DNA of 64,000 nucleotides from Thiomicrorhabdus sp. 6S3-12 (GTDB lineage: Bacteria; Pseudomonadota; Gammaproteobacteria; Thiomicrospirales; Thiomicrospiraceae): positions 1 to 64,000 of the forward strand of contig NZ_JAGETW010000010.1 in NCBI RefSeq assembly GCF_017571475.1, read 5' to 3'. A program made the translations under genes and the position numbers. The notes beneath the pieces are model-generated. The model searched no databases, was not told where the DNA came from, and saw only the letters and a list, made by a program, of their open reading frames with translations. This document shows positions 51,377-61,142 of this stretch, piece after piece. Position 1 is the first letter of the stretch; each line of letters begins with the position of its first letter.

Positions 51377-52552
51377 TTAGGCTTGTAAAGTTTGAACAAA
51401 AGCTTGAATCCTCTGCACGGCTTCCTCAATCCGTTCATTGGTATAGGCCAGACGGACATAGTGGTTACCCTGGCTGGAACCGAAATCGGTGCCTGGAGTG
51501 ATCGCTACACCGGTGGCTTGCAGGAGGTCGGCACAGAATTGTTCAGAATCCCGACTCCACTGCGAAATATCCCAGTACAGGTAAAAGGCGCCTTGCGGCA
51601 GGGTTTTCAGATTGAAACCGGCTTGTTGCATGGCGTTATGCAGACGGTCGCGACGTTGCTGAAAAATTTGTCGCCGCTGCTCCAGTTCGGCCAAGGCGTC
51701 TTCTTCCAGTACCGCCAAAGCGCCATACTGCGACGGCGTCGGAGCACTGAGATAGAGATTCTGCCCGAGGCGATCCAGTACATCGACAAGATGCGCGGGG
51801 GCTACCGTCCAGCCCAGACGCCAGCCGGTCATGCCGAAAAATTTGGAAAAAGAGTTAATGACAATCACATTTTCCGGCAAGTCGCGCTGGGCCAGAATGC
51901 TTTCAGCCGGGCGGTCGTAAACCAGTCCCTGGTAAATCTCGTCGACGATCAGGTAGCTGTCGCGCTCGCTTAGAAATTGCGCCATGTCGCGCAAGGCATC
52001 CTGTTCAATCAAGGTGCCGGTCGGATTGGCCGGGCTGGCAACCATCACCGCTTTGACCTCTTCTGACCAGTGCTGTTCCAATAGCTCCGGCGAGAGTTGG
52101 TACTGAGTATCTGCTTCGACCGGTACGGCCTTGACCTTGCCATGCAGTAATTCGACGAACTGGCGGTTGCACGGATAGGTCGGATCGGCCATCAAAACCT
52201 GATCCGATGGATTAAGGATGGCGGTCAGAACCAGTTGCAGGGCTGAAGATGAACCGGGAGTGATGACGATATTCTCCTCCGGAACCTTGGCTTGATAAAA
52301 ACGCTGGTAAAACTGCGCCAGTTTATTACGCAGAGACGGGAGGCCCAGTGTCGGCGTGTAGTGCGTCAGTCCTTGCTCCGCCGCCTGCATAGCCGCGTTA
52401 TGGACGCAGGCAAGAGACGGAAAGTCCGGTTCTCCGATCTCCATATGAATAATATCCTTGCCCTGGGCTTCAAGTGCTTTGGCCTGCCCCAGTATTTTCA
52501 TGACTCGAAAAGGGGCGATTTGCTCAGCGGTACGGGAGATTGGCAGTGTCAT
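51377..52552 (-). CDS. Pyridoxal phosphate-dependent aminotransferase, class I/II
   Basis: A 391-residue cytoplasmic aminotransferase counted from ATG 52552, preceded by AGGAG. It has the PLP-binding PTGTLIEQDAL region and YLIVDEIYQGLVYD, the Schiff-base lysine in NSFSKFFGMTGWRLG and the carboxylate-binding VRLAYTNERIEEAVQRI. It is of the aspartate aminotransferase (AspC/PatB-like) fold, but the amino acid donor and acceptor are not clear from the sequence. It diverges from yajQ. Confidence 0.9.
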   Translation of the reverse strand: MTLPISRTAEQIAPFRVMKILGQAKALEAQGKDIIHMEIGEPDFPSLACVHNAAMQAAEQGLTHYTPTLGLPSLRNKLAQFYQRFYQAKVPEENIVITPGSSSALQLVLTAILNPSDQVLMADPTYPCNRQFVELLHGKVKAVPVEADTQYQLSPELLEQHWSEEVKAVMVASPANPTGTLIEQDALRDMAQFLSERDSYLIVDEIYQGLVYDRPAESILAQRDLPENVIVINSFSKFFGMTGWRLGWTVAPAHLVDVLDRLGQNLYLSAPTPSQYGALAVLEEDALAELEQRRQIFQQRRDRLHNAMQQAGFNLKTLPQGAFYLYWDISQWSRDSEQFCADLLQATGVAITPGTDFGSSQGNHYVRLAYTNERIEEAVQRIQAFVQTLQA

Positions 52553-52661
52553 GGGACTCCTATGCTTGAAATTTCCGCTAAGTCGCGGCCTCTTGAAAAA
52601 CTCTTTCAAGCTTCATGGTAAAATTAATGGTTTGGTGAATTTTAAATGAATAGGAGGCGAA

Positions 52662-54066
<1,405 letters not shown>

Positions 54067-54097
54067 ATTTGATTGTTCATAAAAGTTCGGAGGAGAG

Positions 54098-54925
54098 ATG
54101 AACTTTGATTTCGATTTAAACCATTTGGTCAACGACGTTGCGATTCCATGGGGAACCAATATCGCGCTGGCAATTGCGATTTTCCTGCTTGGACGCATTG
54201 TCATCGGTTTCATACTCTCTCTGATGGAAAGAGTTTTCAAACGTTCGAGCAAAGTCGATACGATGCTCTCGGAGTTTATTCTCTCTTTGAGCAAGGCGTT
54301 TATGCTGCTGGTTCTGGTTATTGCAGTATTGAGTCAGCTCGGAGTCGATACCACATCGCTGGTGGCCTTGGTCGGTGCGGCCGGTTTGGCCGTGGGTCTG
54401 GCGCTGAAAGATTCGTTACAGAATTTCGCTTCCGGCGTGATGCTGCTGGTTTTGAAACCGTTTAAAACCGGAGACTTTGTCGAAGCTGGCGGGGTTATGG
54501 GCGTTGTCGAAAAAATTCATATCTTCAACACCGTTATGCGTACCGGGGACAATAAAGAGATCATTATTCCGAACGGCTCCATTTACAGTGATTCCATTAC
54601 CAATTATTCCGCCCGCGACACGCGCCGCGTTGATATGGTTTTCGGGATCAGTTATGACGATGATATTAAACTGGCCAAGGAGATTCTTCAGCGTCTTGTA
54701 TCCGAGGATGAGCGCGTTCTTCCCGAGCCGGAGCCGGTAATCGCTTTAGGTGAGCTTGGCGCCAGCAGCATCGACTTTATTGTTCGACCATGGGTGAACA
54801 GCGCTGATTACTGGAAAGTAAAGTGGGAGATGAACGAAAAGGTCAAGATGGCGTTCGACGAAGCGGGCATTTCGATTCCTTATCCGCAGATGGATGTTCA
54901 TCTGTTTTCGGAAGCAAAAGAGTAA
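54098..54925 (+). CDS. Small-conductance mechanosensitive channel, MscS family
   Basis: Opens on membrane tension to release solutes during osmotic downshock. The 275-residue protein has three transmembrane helices; the pore helix LVALVGAAGLAVGLALKDSLQNFASG has the glycine-alanine pattern of MscS. Then follow the beta domain (GDFVEAGGVMGVVEKIHIF) and the alpha-beta C-terminal part (IPYPQMDVHLF). GGAGGAG precedes the ATG. It has the basic E. coli MscS architecture, without extra periplasmic domains. It stands alone between argB and a TSUP transporter. Confidence 0.93.
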   Translation: MNFDFDLNHLVNDVAIPWGTNIALAIAIFLLGRIVIGFILSLMERVFKRSSKVDTMLSEFILSLSKAFMLLVLVIAVLSQLGVDTTSLVALVGAAGLAVGLALKDSLQNFASGVMLLVLKPFKTGDFVEAGGVMGVVEKIHIFNTVMRTGDNKEIIIPNGSIYSDSITNYSARDTRRVDMVFGISYDDDIKLAKEILQRLVSEDERVLPEPEPVIALGELGASSIDFIVRPWVNSADYWKVKWEMNEKVKMAFDEAGISIPYPQMDVHLFSEAKE

Positions 54926-55067
54926 AGCTGACCTTAGGCGCCACTTGGCTTAGGCCTAGCGGAGAAGGTTTGTCGGGGGTGAATGAAAGTTCGCCCCTTT
55001 TTTATTTGTTGATCGGGGGCGGCAGTGAGTCCTGCCGATCGTTTTATATTGAGTTATCTAAGCTTAG

Positions 55068-55838
55068 ATGGATATTTTTGACCAGTTTGTTTTATTGATT
55101 ATCTCGTTGATTGCCAATCTCTTCTCTGCATTGGCCGGCGGCGGAGCCGGGCTGTTGCAGTTGCCGGCGTTGCTTTTTTTGGGGTTGCCGTTCGGTGTTG
55201 CTTTAGCGACTCATAAGGTTGCCAGCGTTTTTCTCGGTTTGGGGGCGACGGCAAGGCATATGAAATCCTCGAGTATGGACTGGCAGTTTGCCGCTTTCAT
55301 TCTGGCGCTGGGGCTGCCCGGAGTTGTGCTTGGTGCCAGTGTCATTCTGCAGGTGGATGATCGTATATCGCAGGGTGCGCTTGGGGTGTTAACTTTGGGG
55401 CTTGGTCTGTATTCCTGGTTTAAACCGGAACTGGGTCAGGTCATCGATACCAAGCATCGTGATTTAAGCGGCTATGTAATCGGCGGAGCGGTGCTGTTTT
55501 TTATCGGGGCTTTAAACGGCTCTTTAACTTCGGGAACGGGACTGTTTGTAACGCTCTGGCTGGTGCGCTGGTTTGGATTGGATTATAAATCTGCGGTTGC
55601 TTATACGCTGGTGCTGGTTGGAATTTTCTGGAATGGTTCCGGTGCCTTGACGCTGGGAATCCTTGGCGAGATTGAGTGGAGCTGGCTTCCGGCTTTGATT
55701 GTCGGTTCGCTTTTGGGTGGATATTTAGGCGCGCATTTTGCCATTGTTAAAGGCAACCGCCTGGTCAAACGCAGTTTTGAAGTAGTGACGATTCTAGTTG
55801 GTGTGAGTCTGATTGCCAAAGCGATTATGGCTGGCTGA
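55068..55838 (+). CDS. Sulfite exporter TauE/SafE-type (TSUP) membrane transporter
   Basis: A 256-residue membrane protein with about eight helices and the two-fold repeat of the TSUP family: LFSALAGGGAGLLQLPALLFLG early, then FFIGALNGSLTSGTGLFV and LLGGYLGAHFAIVKGNR. Members export sulfite or other sulfonates, or import related anions. In this sulfur oxidiser sulfite or sulfur-compound transport fits, but the substrate is not proven. The ribosome-binding site is weak. A bidirectional terminator follows. Confidence 0.85.
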   Translation: MDIFDQFVLLIISLIANLFSALAGGGAGLLQLPALLFLGLPFGVALATHKVASVFLGLGATARHMKSSSMDWQFAAFILALGLPGVVLGASVILQVDDRISQGALGVLTLGLGLYSWFKPELGQVIDTKHRDLSGYVIGGAVLFFIGALNGSLTSGTGLFVTLWLVRWFGLDYKSAVAYTLVLVGIFWNGSGALTLGILGEIEWSWLPALIVGSLLGGYLGAHFAIVKGNRLVKRSFEVVTILVGVSLIAKAIMAG

Positions 55839-55870
55839 TTAATCCGAATTAAAAAAGGTATCCCGGAAAC

Positions 55871-55900
55871 AAAAATACCCGCTTAATGCGGGTATTTTTT
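55871..55900. terminator. Bidirectional terminator between the TSUP gene and the OmpA-like gene
   Basis: Stem AAAATACCCGC (55872-55882) with GCGGGTATTTT (55888-55898). It is flanked by A on the left and T on the right. Confidence 0.85.
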
Positions 55901-55919
55901 ATGTAGAAGAAACGGTTAA

Positions 55920-56786
55920 TTATTTAACGATTTCGATCTCTACACGACGGTTCTGAGCGCGACCGTCTTTAGTCTTGTTGCTGGCGATAGGTGAAGATTC
56001 ACCCATACCGATAGCCGTCATACGGTCACCGGCAATGCCTTGCTCTTCAAGATAAGTTTTAACTGCGTTTGCACGGCGCTCAGATAGAACCTGGTTGTAA
56101 GCTTTAGCACCAACGCTGTCAGTGTGACCAGTGATCTTCAGTGTGACATCGTCAACTGCTTTCATGTAGTCGGCGTAGTCGTTCAGCTGAGTTTTCGCTT
56201 TTGCGTTCAGGTTGTTTGAATCGAAATCGAAGAAACCTTGGAAGTGAATCGGTTCATTAACCGGCATTGGCTTAACTTCAGGAGCCGGAGCCGGGAATGG
56301 CTTGATTTCAGGCTTAGGTGCTGCAACCGGAGCAGGAGTCGGAGCAGGAGCTGGTTTTTCTTCTACCCAGCCTTCGCACTTCGCGATAGCGCTATCTTTG
56401 CTCCAGCTTGTAGAGCGAACACAACGGTTCATTGAATCACGAACGATACGTCCTTGGCTGTCAACAACATAAGCACCCATACCGTTATCCATAATGGTTT
56501 CGGAAGTGTACTTAGGCGCGGCGGCCGCTGCTGCCGGAGCGGCCGCAGTCATTGCTGGTGCTTCGGTTGTTGCCGCTGCAGCTGGAGCAGCCGTTTTGGC
56601 TTCACAGCTGGCAATCGCTTTTTCAGGTGTCCAAGTGCTGCTACGTACGCATTGGCCTGAGCTATCCTTAACGATGGCGCCATTTGCATCAGTGACATAA
56701 CCGCTGGTATCTTCAGCGGCATTTGCAGCTGGCATCATCGCTGCGGCAGAAACAAAAGCGATTAAAGGCAGTAGCTTTGTTTTCAT
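55920..56786 (-). CDS. OmpA-family protein with duplicated N-terminal module
   Basis: A 288-residue exported protein with a Sec signal peptide (cleavage near ANAA). Two related 33-residue modules follow, at 30-62 (YVTDANGAIVKDSSGQCVRS) and 106-138 (YVVDSQGRIVRDSMNRCVRS), each with two cysteines. Alanine- and proline-rich linkers separate them from the C-terminal OmpA domain (184-287). That domain has TGHTDSVGAKAYNQVLSERRA and the RAQNRRVEIEI end, which binds peptidoglycan. No OmpA beta-barrel is predicted, so it is a periplasmic, cell-wall-binding protein. The terminator is shared with the TSUP gene. Confidence 0.88.
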   Translation of the reverse strand: MKTKLLPLIAFVSAAAMMPAANAAEDTSGYVTDANGAIVKDSSGQCVRSSTWTPEKAIASCEAKTAAPAAAATTEAPAMTAAAPAAAAAAPKYTSETIMDNGMGAYVVDSQGRIVRDSMNRCVRSTSWSKDSAIAKCEGWVEEKPAPAPTPAPVAAPKPEIKPFPAPAPEVKPMPVNEPIHFQGFFDFDSNNLNAKAKTQLNDYADYMKAVDDVTLKITGHTDSVGAKAYNQVLSERRANAVKTYLEEQGIAGDRMTAIGMGESSPIASNKTKDGRAQNRRVEIEIVK

Positions 56787-56986
56787 ATCTTAATCCTCAG
56801 TAGAAATTAAAAAGTTCGAGTGAATCATAACATATTCACTTGTTTTTAAACTTAAAGTAAGTCAATTCCCGTATTGAATGTGGGGTTTGACCTAATCGAT
56901 AGTTATACACTATATCGAAAAAATTCCAATATCGGTGGTAAATTTATGAAAGAACTAGGATTTATCCACGTATTCTCTAAGCGTTT

Positions 56987-57517
56987 TTACGCTGTTTTGG
57001 CACTGTGCTCACTGTGTTTGATATCTCTCGGACGGATGAATTGTTGCAAAATTCCATCGCCGGCTTCAAGGTTATGCCAGTTTTCCGGAAGAATAAAGTG
57101 AGCCACCGAGGCGGTTGGGAAGAGATGAGTGTCGCCTTCCAGCGGTTTATTCTGCAAAAAGCAGAAGAGTTTTTCCAAACCCGGGTTGTGGCCGATAATC
57201 ATGACCCTGTTGGCTTCCTCCACGGAAGAAAGAAGTTGTTTCAGGGTATCCAGTTCCGCCATATAGAGAGCATCTACGGTTTGCGACAGGGAAGGGCACT
57301 CGCTACAGATTCTTCTTAGGGTCTGTTGCGCGCGCTGCGCCGGAGAGACCAGAATCAGGTCGGGAAGCAAACCTTGATTTAATAGCCATTTTCCGATCTT
57401 TTTGGCGTTTTTTTTGCCTTTGTCGGAAAGCGGCCTGTCGAGATCTTCCTGATCCGGTTCCTTCCAATCGGACTTGGCATGTCGAACCAAGAGTAATTCA
57501 CGCAGTTTATTGGCCAT
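56987..57517 (-). CDS. sixA: Phosphohistidine phosphatase SixA-like
   Basis: Histidine phosphatase of the SixA group; E. coli SixA dephosphorylates phosphohistidine on proteins. The 176-residue protein has the RHG-type motif LLVRHAKSDW near residue 11 and the second active-site segment VMIIGHNPGLEKL. The C-terminal tail is longer than in E. coli SixA (161 aa). It precedes pyrE on the same strand after about 26 bases; pyrE may lead the transcript. Confidence 0.87.
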   Translation of the reverse strand: MANKLRELLLVRHAKSDWKEPDQEDLDRPLSDKGKKNAKKIGKWLLNQGLLPDLILVSPAQRAQQTLRRICSECPSLSQTVDALYMAELDTLKQLLSSVEEANRVMIIGHNPGLEKLFCFLQNKPLEGDTHLFPTASVAHFILPENWHNLEAGDGILQQFIRPRDIKHSEHSAKTA

Positions 57518-57543
57518 TTTGCCCCCTTTAAACCAAGACGGGA

Positions 57544-58188
57544 TCAGTTAATCCCGTATTCCTGACGATAGGTCTGCATCGCGGAAAGGTAGCTCTGGTT
57601 TTGCTCATCCTTGGAGGTTTGCAGGTAATCGATGATATCGTTCAGGGAGATAATGCTGACAACCGGGATGCCGTAATCCCGTTCAACTTCCTGAATCGCC
57701 GAAAGTTCGGTTTTGCCTTTTTCCATTCGGTCAAGCGCAATGACAACGCCGGCCGGTTCAGCGCCGTTGGCTTTGATGATATCGATCGCTTCGCGAATAG
57801 CCGTTCCGGCCGTAATCACGTCGTCGATAATCAGAACTTTGCCTTGCAGCGGATGTCCGACGATATTGCCGCCTTCGCCGTGGTCTTTCGCCTCTTTACG
57901 ATTGAAGGCGTAAGGTTTGTCCAGCTGATGATTATTGGCAAGTGCCACAGAAGTGGTCGCGGCCAGAGGAATGCCTTTGTAGGCCGGTCCGAAAAGAACG
58001 TCGAAATCCAAGCCGGATTCGGCAATTGCAGCGGCATAACCGTTCGCCAGAGTGCTTAACTGAGCGCCGGTATTGAACAGGCCAGCATTGAAGAAGTACG
58101 GGCTTTGGCGCCCGGATTTTAGGGTGAATTCGCCAAGTTTCAGAACACCGGTCTGCATAACGAATTCAATAAAATGATTTTTATCCAT
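57544..58188 (-). CDS. pyrE: Orotate phosphoribosyltransferase
   Basis: Converts orotate and PRPP to orotidine 5'-phosphate in pyrimidine synthesis. The 214-residue protein begins [26 protein letters not shown], which aligns with E. coli PyrE. It has the PRPP motif [13 protein letters not shown] and the flexible loop [18 protein letters not shown]. The start ATG 58188 lacks a good SD; TCCTC lies just upstream on the coding strand. Gene order argB-pyrE matches the Pseudomonas arrangement. It probably shares a transcript with sixA. Confidence 0.95.
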   Translation of the reverse strand: MDKNHFIEFVMQTGVLKLGEFTLKSGRQSPYFFNAGLFNTGAQLSTLANGYAAAIAESGLDFDVLFGPAYKGIPLAATTSVALANNHQLDKPYAFNRKEAKDHGEGGNIVGHPLQGKVLIIDDVITAGTAIREAIDIIKANGAEPAGVVIALDRMEKGKTELSAIQEVERDYGIPVVSIISLNDIIDYLQTSKDEQNQSYLSAMQTYRQEYGIN

Positions 58189-58318
58189 TGAGGAGGTAAA
58201 TCCTTTGCGGTAATTACAATTATCTTACTCCAAGCAAAAAGTCTGGCGCAAGGCTGTGAATGCTGATTATTTTAATCGAAAAATCGGCCAATTTTATGGG
58301 GACTTGCCGCGCATTTTG

Positions 58319-59158
58319 TCAATAGCCGGCAAACGCTTTTAATTGGGCGATTTCCTGCGGCCATAATTCCGGCTCGATGGTTTCCAGTGTCATCGGAATA
58401 TTATCGATTCGCGGGTCTTGCATCAGCTTTTGGAAAGCTTCCCAGCCGATTTCGCCCTGTCCCAGAGAATGGTGTCGGTCGAGCTTTTGCCCCAGTGAGG
58501 CTTTAGAGTCGTTGAGATGCATACCTTTGAGGTATTCCAGCCCGATGACGTCAATCAGATTCTGTATGAACCCTTCGTAGTCGTTTTTCAGATCGTAGCC
58601 CGCAGCATAGGCGTGACAGGTGTCGATGCAGACGCCGACTCGGGTTTTGTCCTCGACTCTGTCGATGATATAGGCCAGTTGTTCATGGGTATATCCGAGA
58701 TTGGAGCCCTGTCCGGCGGTGTTTTCCAAAACCGCCGTTACGCCCGAGGTCTGATCCAGAGAGAAGTTGATTGACTCGGCAATCAGGTCCATGCACTGCT
58801 CTTCGCTGATTTCGCGCAGGTGGCTGCCGGGGTGAAAATTCAGGCGATCTATGCCGAGTTGCTCGCAGCGTTGCAGTTCGTCGATAAAGGCATCCAGTGA
58901 TTTCTGGCGTTTATCGATGTCAGGATGCCCGAGGTTAATCAGATAACTGTCGTGCGGCAGTACCTGGCCTGGGCCATAGCCATAGCGTTCACAACGCTCC
59001 TTGAAAAGATCGATGCTTTTGGGTGTCAAAGGTTTGGCAACCCACTGACGCTGGTTCTTGGTAAACAGGGCAAAAGCGGTTGCGCCGATTTCATATGCGC
59101 GTACAGGCGCATTTTCAACGCCTCCGGCAGCGGAAACATGGGCTCCGATATATTTCAT
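58319..59158 (-). CDS. nfo: Endonuclease IV
   Basis: AP endonuclease of base-excision repair that cuts 5' of abasic sites and removes 3' blocking groups; it needs three zinc ions. From ATG 59158 the 279-residue protein starts [13 protein letters not shown], as E. coli Nfo does. The metal-binding motifs are [43 protein letters not shown] and [15 protein letters not shown]. The longer frame from 59203 adds an unusual leader without a better start. It is monocistronic or leads no other gene. Confidence 0.96.
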   Translation of the reverse strand: MKYIGAHVSAAGGVENAPVRAYEIGATAFALFTKNQRQWVAKPLTPKSIDLFKERCERYGYGPGQVLPHDSYLINLGHPDIDKRQKSLDAFIDELQRCEQLGIDRLNFHPGSHLREISEEQCMDLIAESINFSLDQTSGVTAVLENTAGQGSNLGYTHEQLAYIIDRVEDKTRVGVCIDTCHAYAAGYDLKNDYEGFIQNLIDVIGLEYLKGMHLNDSKASLGQKLDRHHSLGQGEIGWEAFQKLMQDPRIDNIPMTLETIEPELWPQEIAQLKAFAGY

Positions 59159-59360
59159 AATTGACGATCTCTGTAAGTTTGCTTGGCTTTTGTATTTTGG
59201 CACACTTTAAGCTTTAGCCCTATGTGCCGGCCGGTTAACAGGTGGTTTTGGGTCGCAGGATGCGACTCGGCCGGTGCATTATAGCAATCGTGCAGGAATT
59301 AAGCCGGAAAGCGCTTTTAGGTAGTGCGTTTTTATGGCAAGCAAGATAGAGGGATAGAAA

Positions 59361-59876
59361 ATGGCAATTGATTTAAGTAATGTTCAGCCTTTAGGATCAA
59401 AAAGCGTGCTGATGGAACAGGCGATGCGCCGTCAGAAAGAACGCAATCAAATGGGGGCGACCGCCAACTACTTCGCAGACATGGATATCGATGATGATAT
59501 GCTGCATGGGGATTTCAAATGGTTGAAAGAGGATCAGACGGCGATTAAAAATCTGGTCAGCCAGATGGACTCTTCGGTATCGCAACTGTCTCGCTATCTG
59601 AACGAGATCGAAAGCAAAACGGATCGTTCACGCAAGTATATTGAGAAGGAGCAGCAGTTGCTCTTTAAGCAGATTCATACATTGAACGGACTGCTCAAGA
59701 AACAGGTGAATGTATTTGAAAATATCGAGCGACAAATTTCCGACACGCAACTTCAACAGAAAAAAGTCTGGATGAATGTCGGTATTGCCGTGGTTGCCGG
59801 TTTGGCTTCCTCGATTACCATTCTGGCGGCGTCACCGTTTGCCGTTATGCTGTTGCAGCGCTTGAGCGCTGCCTGA
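59361..59876 (+). CDS. Coiled-coil protein with C-terminal transmembrane helix, unknown function
   Basis: A 171-residue protein. After a polar N-terminus (RRQKERNQMG, then acidic FADMDIDDDMLHGDF) there is a coiled-coil segment of about 60 residues (56-130), then one hydrophobic helix (137-166) near the C-terminus. No signal peptide is present, so it is probably tail-anchored with the bulk in the cytoplasm. It may be a scaffold or a membrane-bound adaptor; I recognise no family. A perfect 9-bp-stem hairpin lies about 60 bases downstream. Confidence 0.72.
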   Translation: MAIDLSNVQPLGSKSVLMEQAMRRQKERNQMGATANYFADMDIDDDMLHGDFKWLKEDQTAIKNLVSQMDSSVSQLSRYLNEIESKTDRSRKYIEKEQQLLFKQIHTLNGLLKKQVNVFENIERQISDTQLQQKKVWMNVGIAVVAGLASSITILAASPFAVMLLQRLSAA

Positions 59877-59933
59877 TCCCTGCAAACAGCCTGTTTGTAG
59901 GTAATGCCTGCAAGTAAATTCATGCGCCAATCA

Positions 59934-59965
59934 AGAGCCGTTTCCCTCTATAACGGCTCTGACTT
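59934..59965 (+). terminator. Probable Rho-independent terminator
   Basis: Perfect 9-bp stem AGAGCCGTT (59934-59942) with AACGGCTCT (59952-59960), followed by a weak T-rich tail. Confidence 0.65.
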
Positions 59966-60042
59966 TATTCCTTTCTTATGCGGTTTCTCGACAAGAGCTC
60001 TGATGCTATGATGTTGCCATCTTTTTAGCCGGTGGTTCCAAA

Positions 60043-61116
60043 ATGCAGCTTCAAATCACTCAATCACAGCTTCTGACAGCACGGTCCGCGATCAAATCAG
60101 TCTATCTTGTGACGTTGCAGCACCCGCAGGGTGAGCGTTTATCTTATCAACCGGGGGACTGGCTGACTGTGCAGGCCATTAATCCCGTCGAGCTGGTTCG
60201 ACAGCTCCTCGAGCGCCTGAATCTGTCCGGAACGGAAACTGTCAGCTTGCGTAAAGCGGGTGAGGTCAGTGTGTCCGAAGCGCTGGGCCGGCATTTGGAA
60301 ATTACCCAGTTGAACCCGGCGATACTCAATAAAATGCAGCGCCAGCTCCAGCTGGGAGAGTGGTCCGACCGTTCGGCGATGATCGAGTACGCATATGGAC
60401 GCGATATTCTGGATCTGCTGACGGAGTTTCCGCAGATGGCGCGAATGGGGATTGAGTTTCTGGATTGGCTTGCTCCTTTGGCCCCGCGTTATTATTCGAT
60501 TGCTTCCGCCTCCGATAAAACCGTGCAGGTGCTTTTTAAAGCGGTCCGTTACCGATTTAATGACAGGGATAAAAGCGGCGTCGCTTCCAATTTTCTGGCC
60601 AGCTTGAGCTGCGGCGATCTGATCGAAGCGGACTTTAAGGAAAATCCGATGTTCAAACTACCCGACGACCCGCAGACTCCGATCGTCATGTTCGGCGCCG
60701 GCACAGGTCTGGCGCCTTTTCTGGGTTTTATGCAGCAGCGAGTACGCGAGGTAAACGGTGGGGATAATCTACTGTTTTTCGGTGAAACCGAGAAAGCGAA
60801 TGCCTGTCTCTGTTGTGATCAGCTTGAAGCATGGGAAGCGGCCGGTCGCCTTGAACTCTTTTTGGCTTTCTCCCGCGATCAGGCGGAAAAACGCTATGTA
60901 CAGCATCTTATGGATGAACAGCGGGAAAGACTCTGGTTCCTATGGGAGGCTGGGGCCGTAATCTATATCTGCGGCAGTCAGAAGCATTTGGCGCCGGCTT
61001 TAGAAGGGCTTTGGCAGCAGTGGTTTATAGAAGAGTTGGCTCTGGATGCAGCTGCAGCGCAGGCATTGTGGCAGCAGAGCCGCAAGCAGAAGCGTATCCA
61101 GTTAGATGTCTATTGA
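60043..61116 (+). CDS. NADPH-flavin reductase of the CysJ/P450-reductase type without flavodoxin domain
   Basis: A 357-residue FAD- and NADPH-binding protein with the CysJ-like inserted connecting domain. FAD binding is shown by RYYSIAS (149-155) and GVASNFL (179-185). NADPH binding is shown by GAGTGLAPFLGF (218-229), LFFGE and the YICGS loop. The end KRIQLDVY matches the aromatic C-terminus (KRYQRDVY-type) of CysJ. The N-terminal FMN/flavodoxin domain of CysJ is absent. No flavodoxin or hemoprotein partner gene adjoins it. Reduction of a flavodoxin, sulfite reductase or other acceptor is possible. Confidence 0.86.
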   Translation: MQLQITQSQLLTARSAIKSVYLVTLQHPQGERLSYQPGDWLTVQAINPVELVRQLLERLNLSGTETVSLRKAGEVSVSEALGRHLEITQLNPAILNKMQRQLQLGEWSDRSAMIEYAYGRDILDLLTEFPQMARMGIEFLDWLAPLAPRYYSIASASDKTVQVLFKAVRYRFNDRDKSGVASNFLASLSCGDLIEADFKENPMFKLPDDPQTPIVMFGAGTGLAPFLGFMQQRVREVNGGDNLLFFGETEKANACLCCDQLEAWEAAGRLELFLAFSRDQAEKRYVQHLMDEQRERLWFLWEAGAVIYICGSQKHLAPALEGLWQQWFIEELALDAAAAQALWQQSRKQKRIQLDVY

Positions 61117-61142
61117 GGTTGCTCGGCCGCGAGGCAGGCGGC

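Noticed and set aside
56944-57101. Possible small hydrophobic peptide starting at ATG 56946 after GGTGGT
   Set aside because: Runs antisense into the 3' end of sixA, and the second half is just the sixA reverse frame. The site could be chance; not strong enough to annotate.
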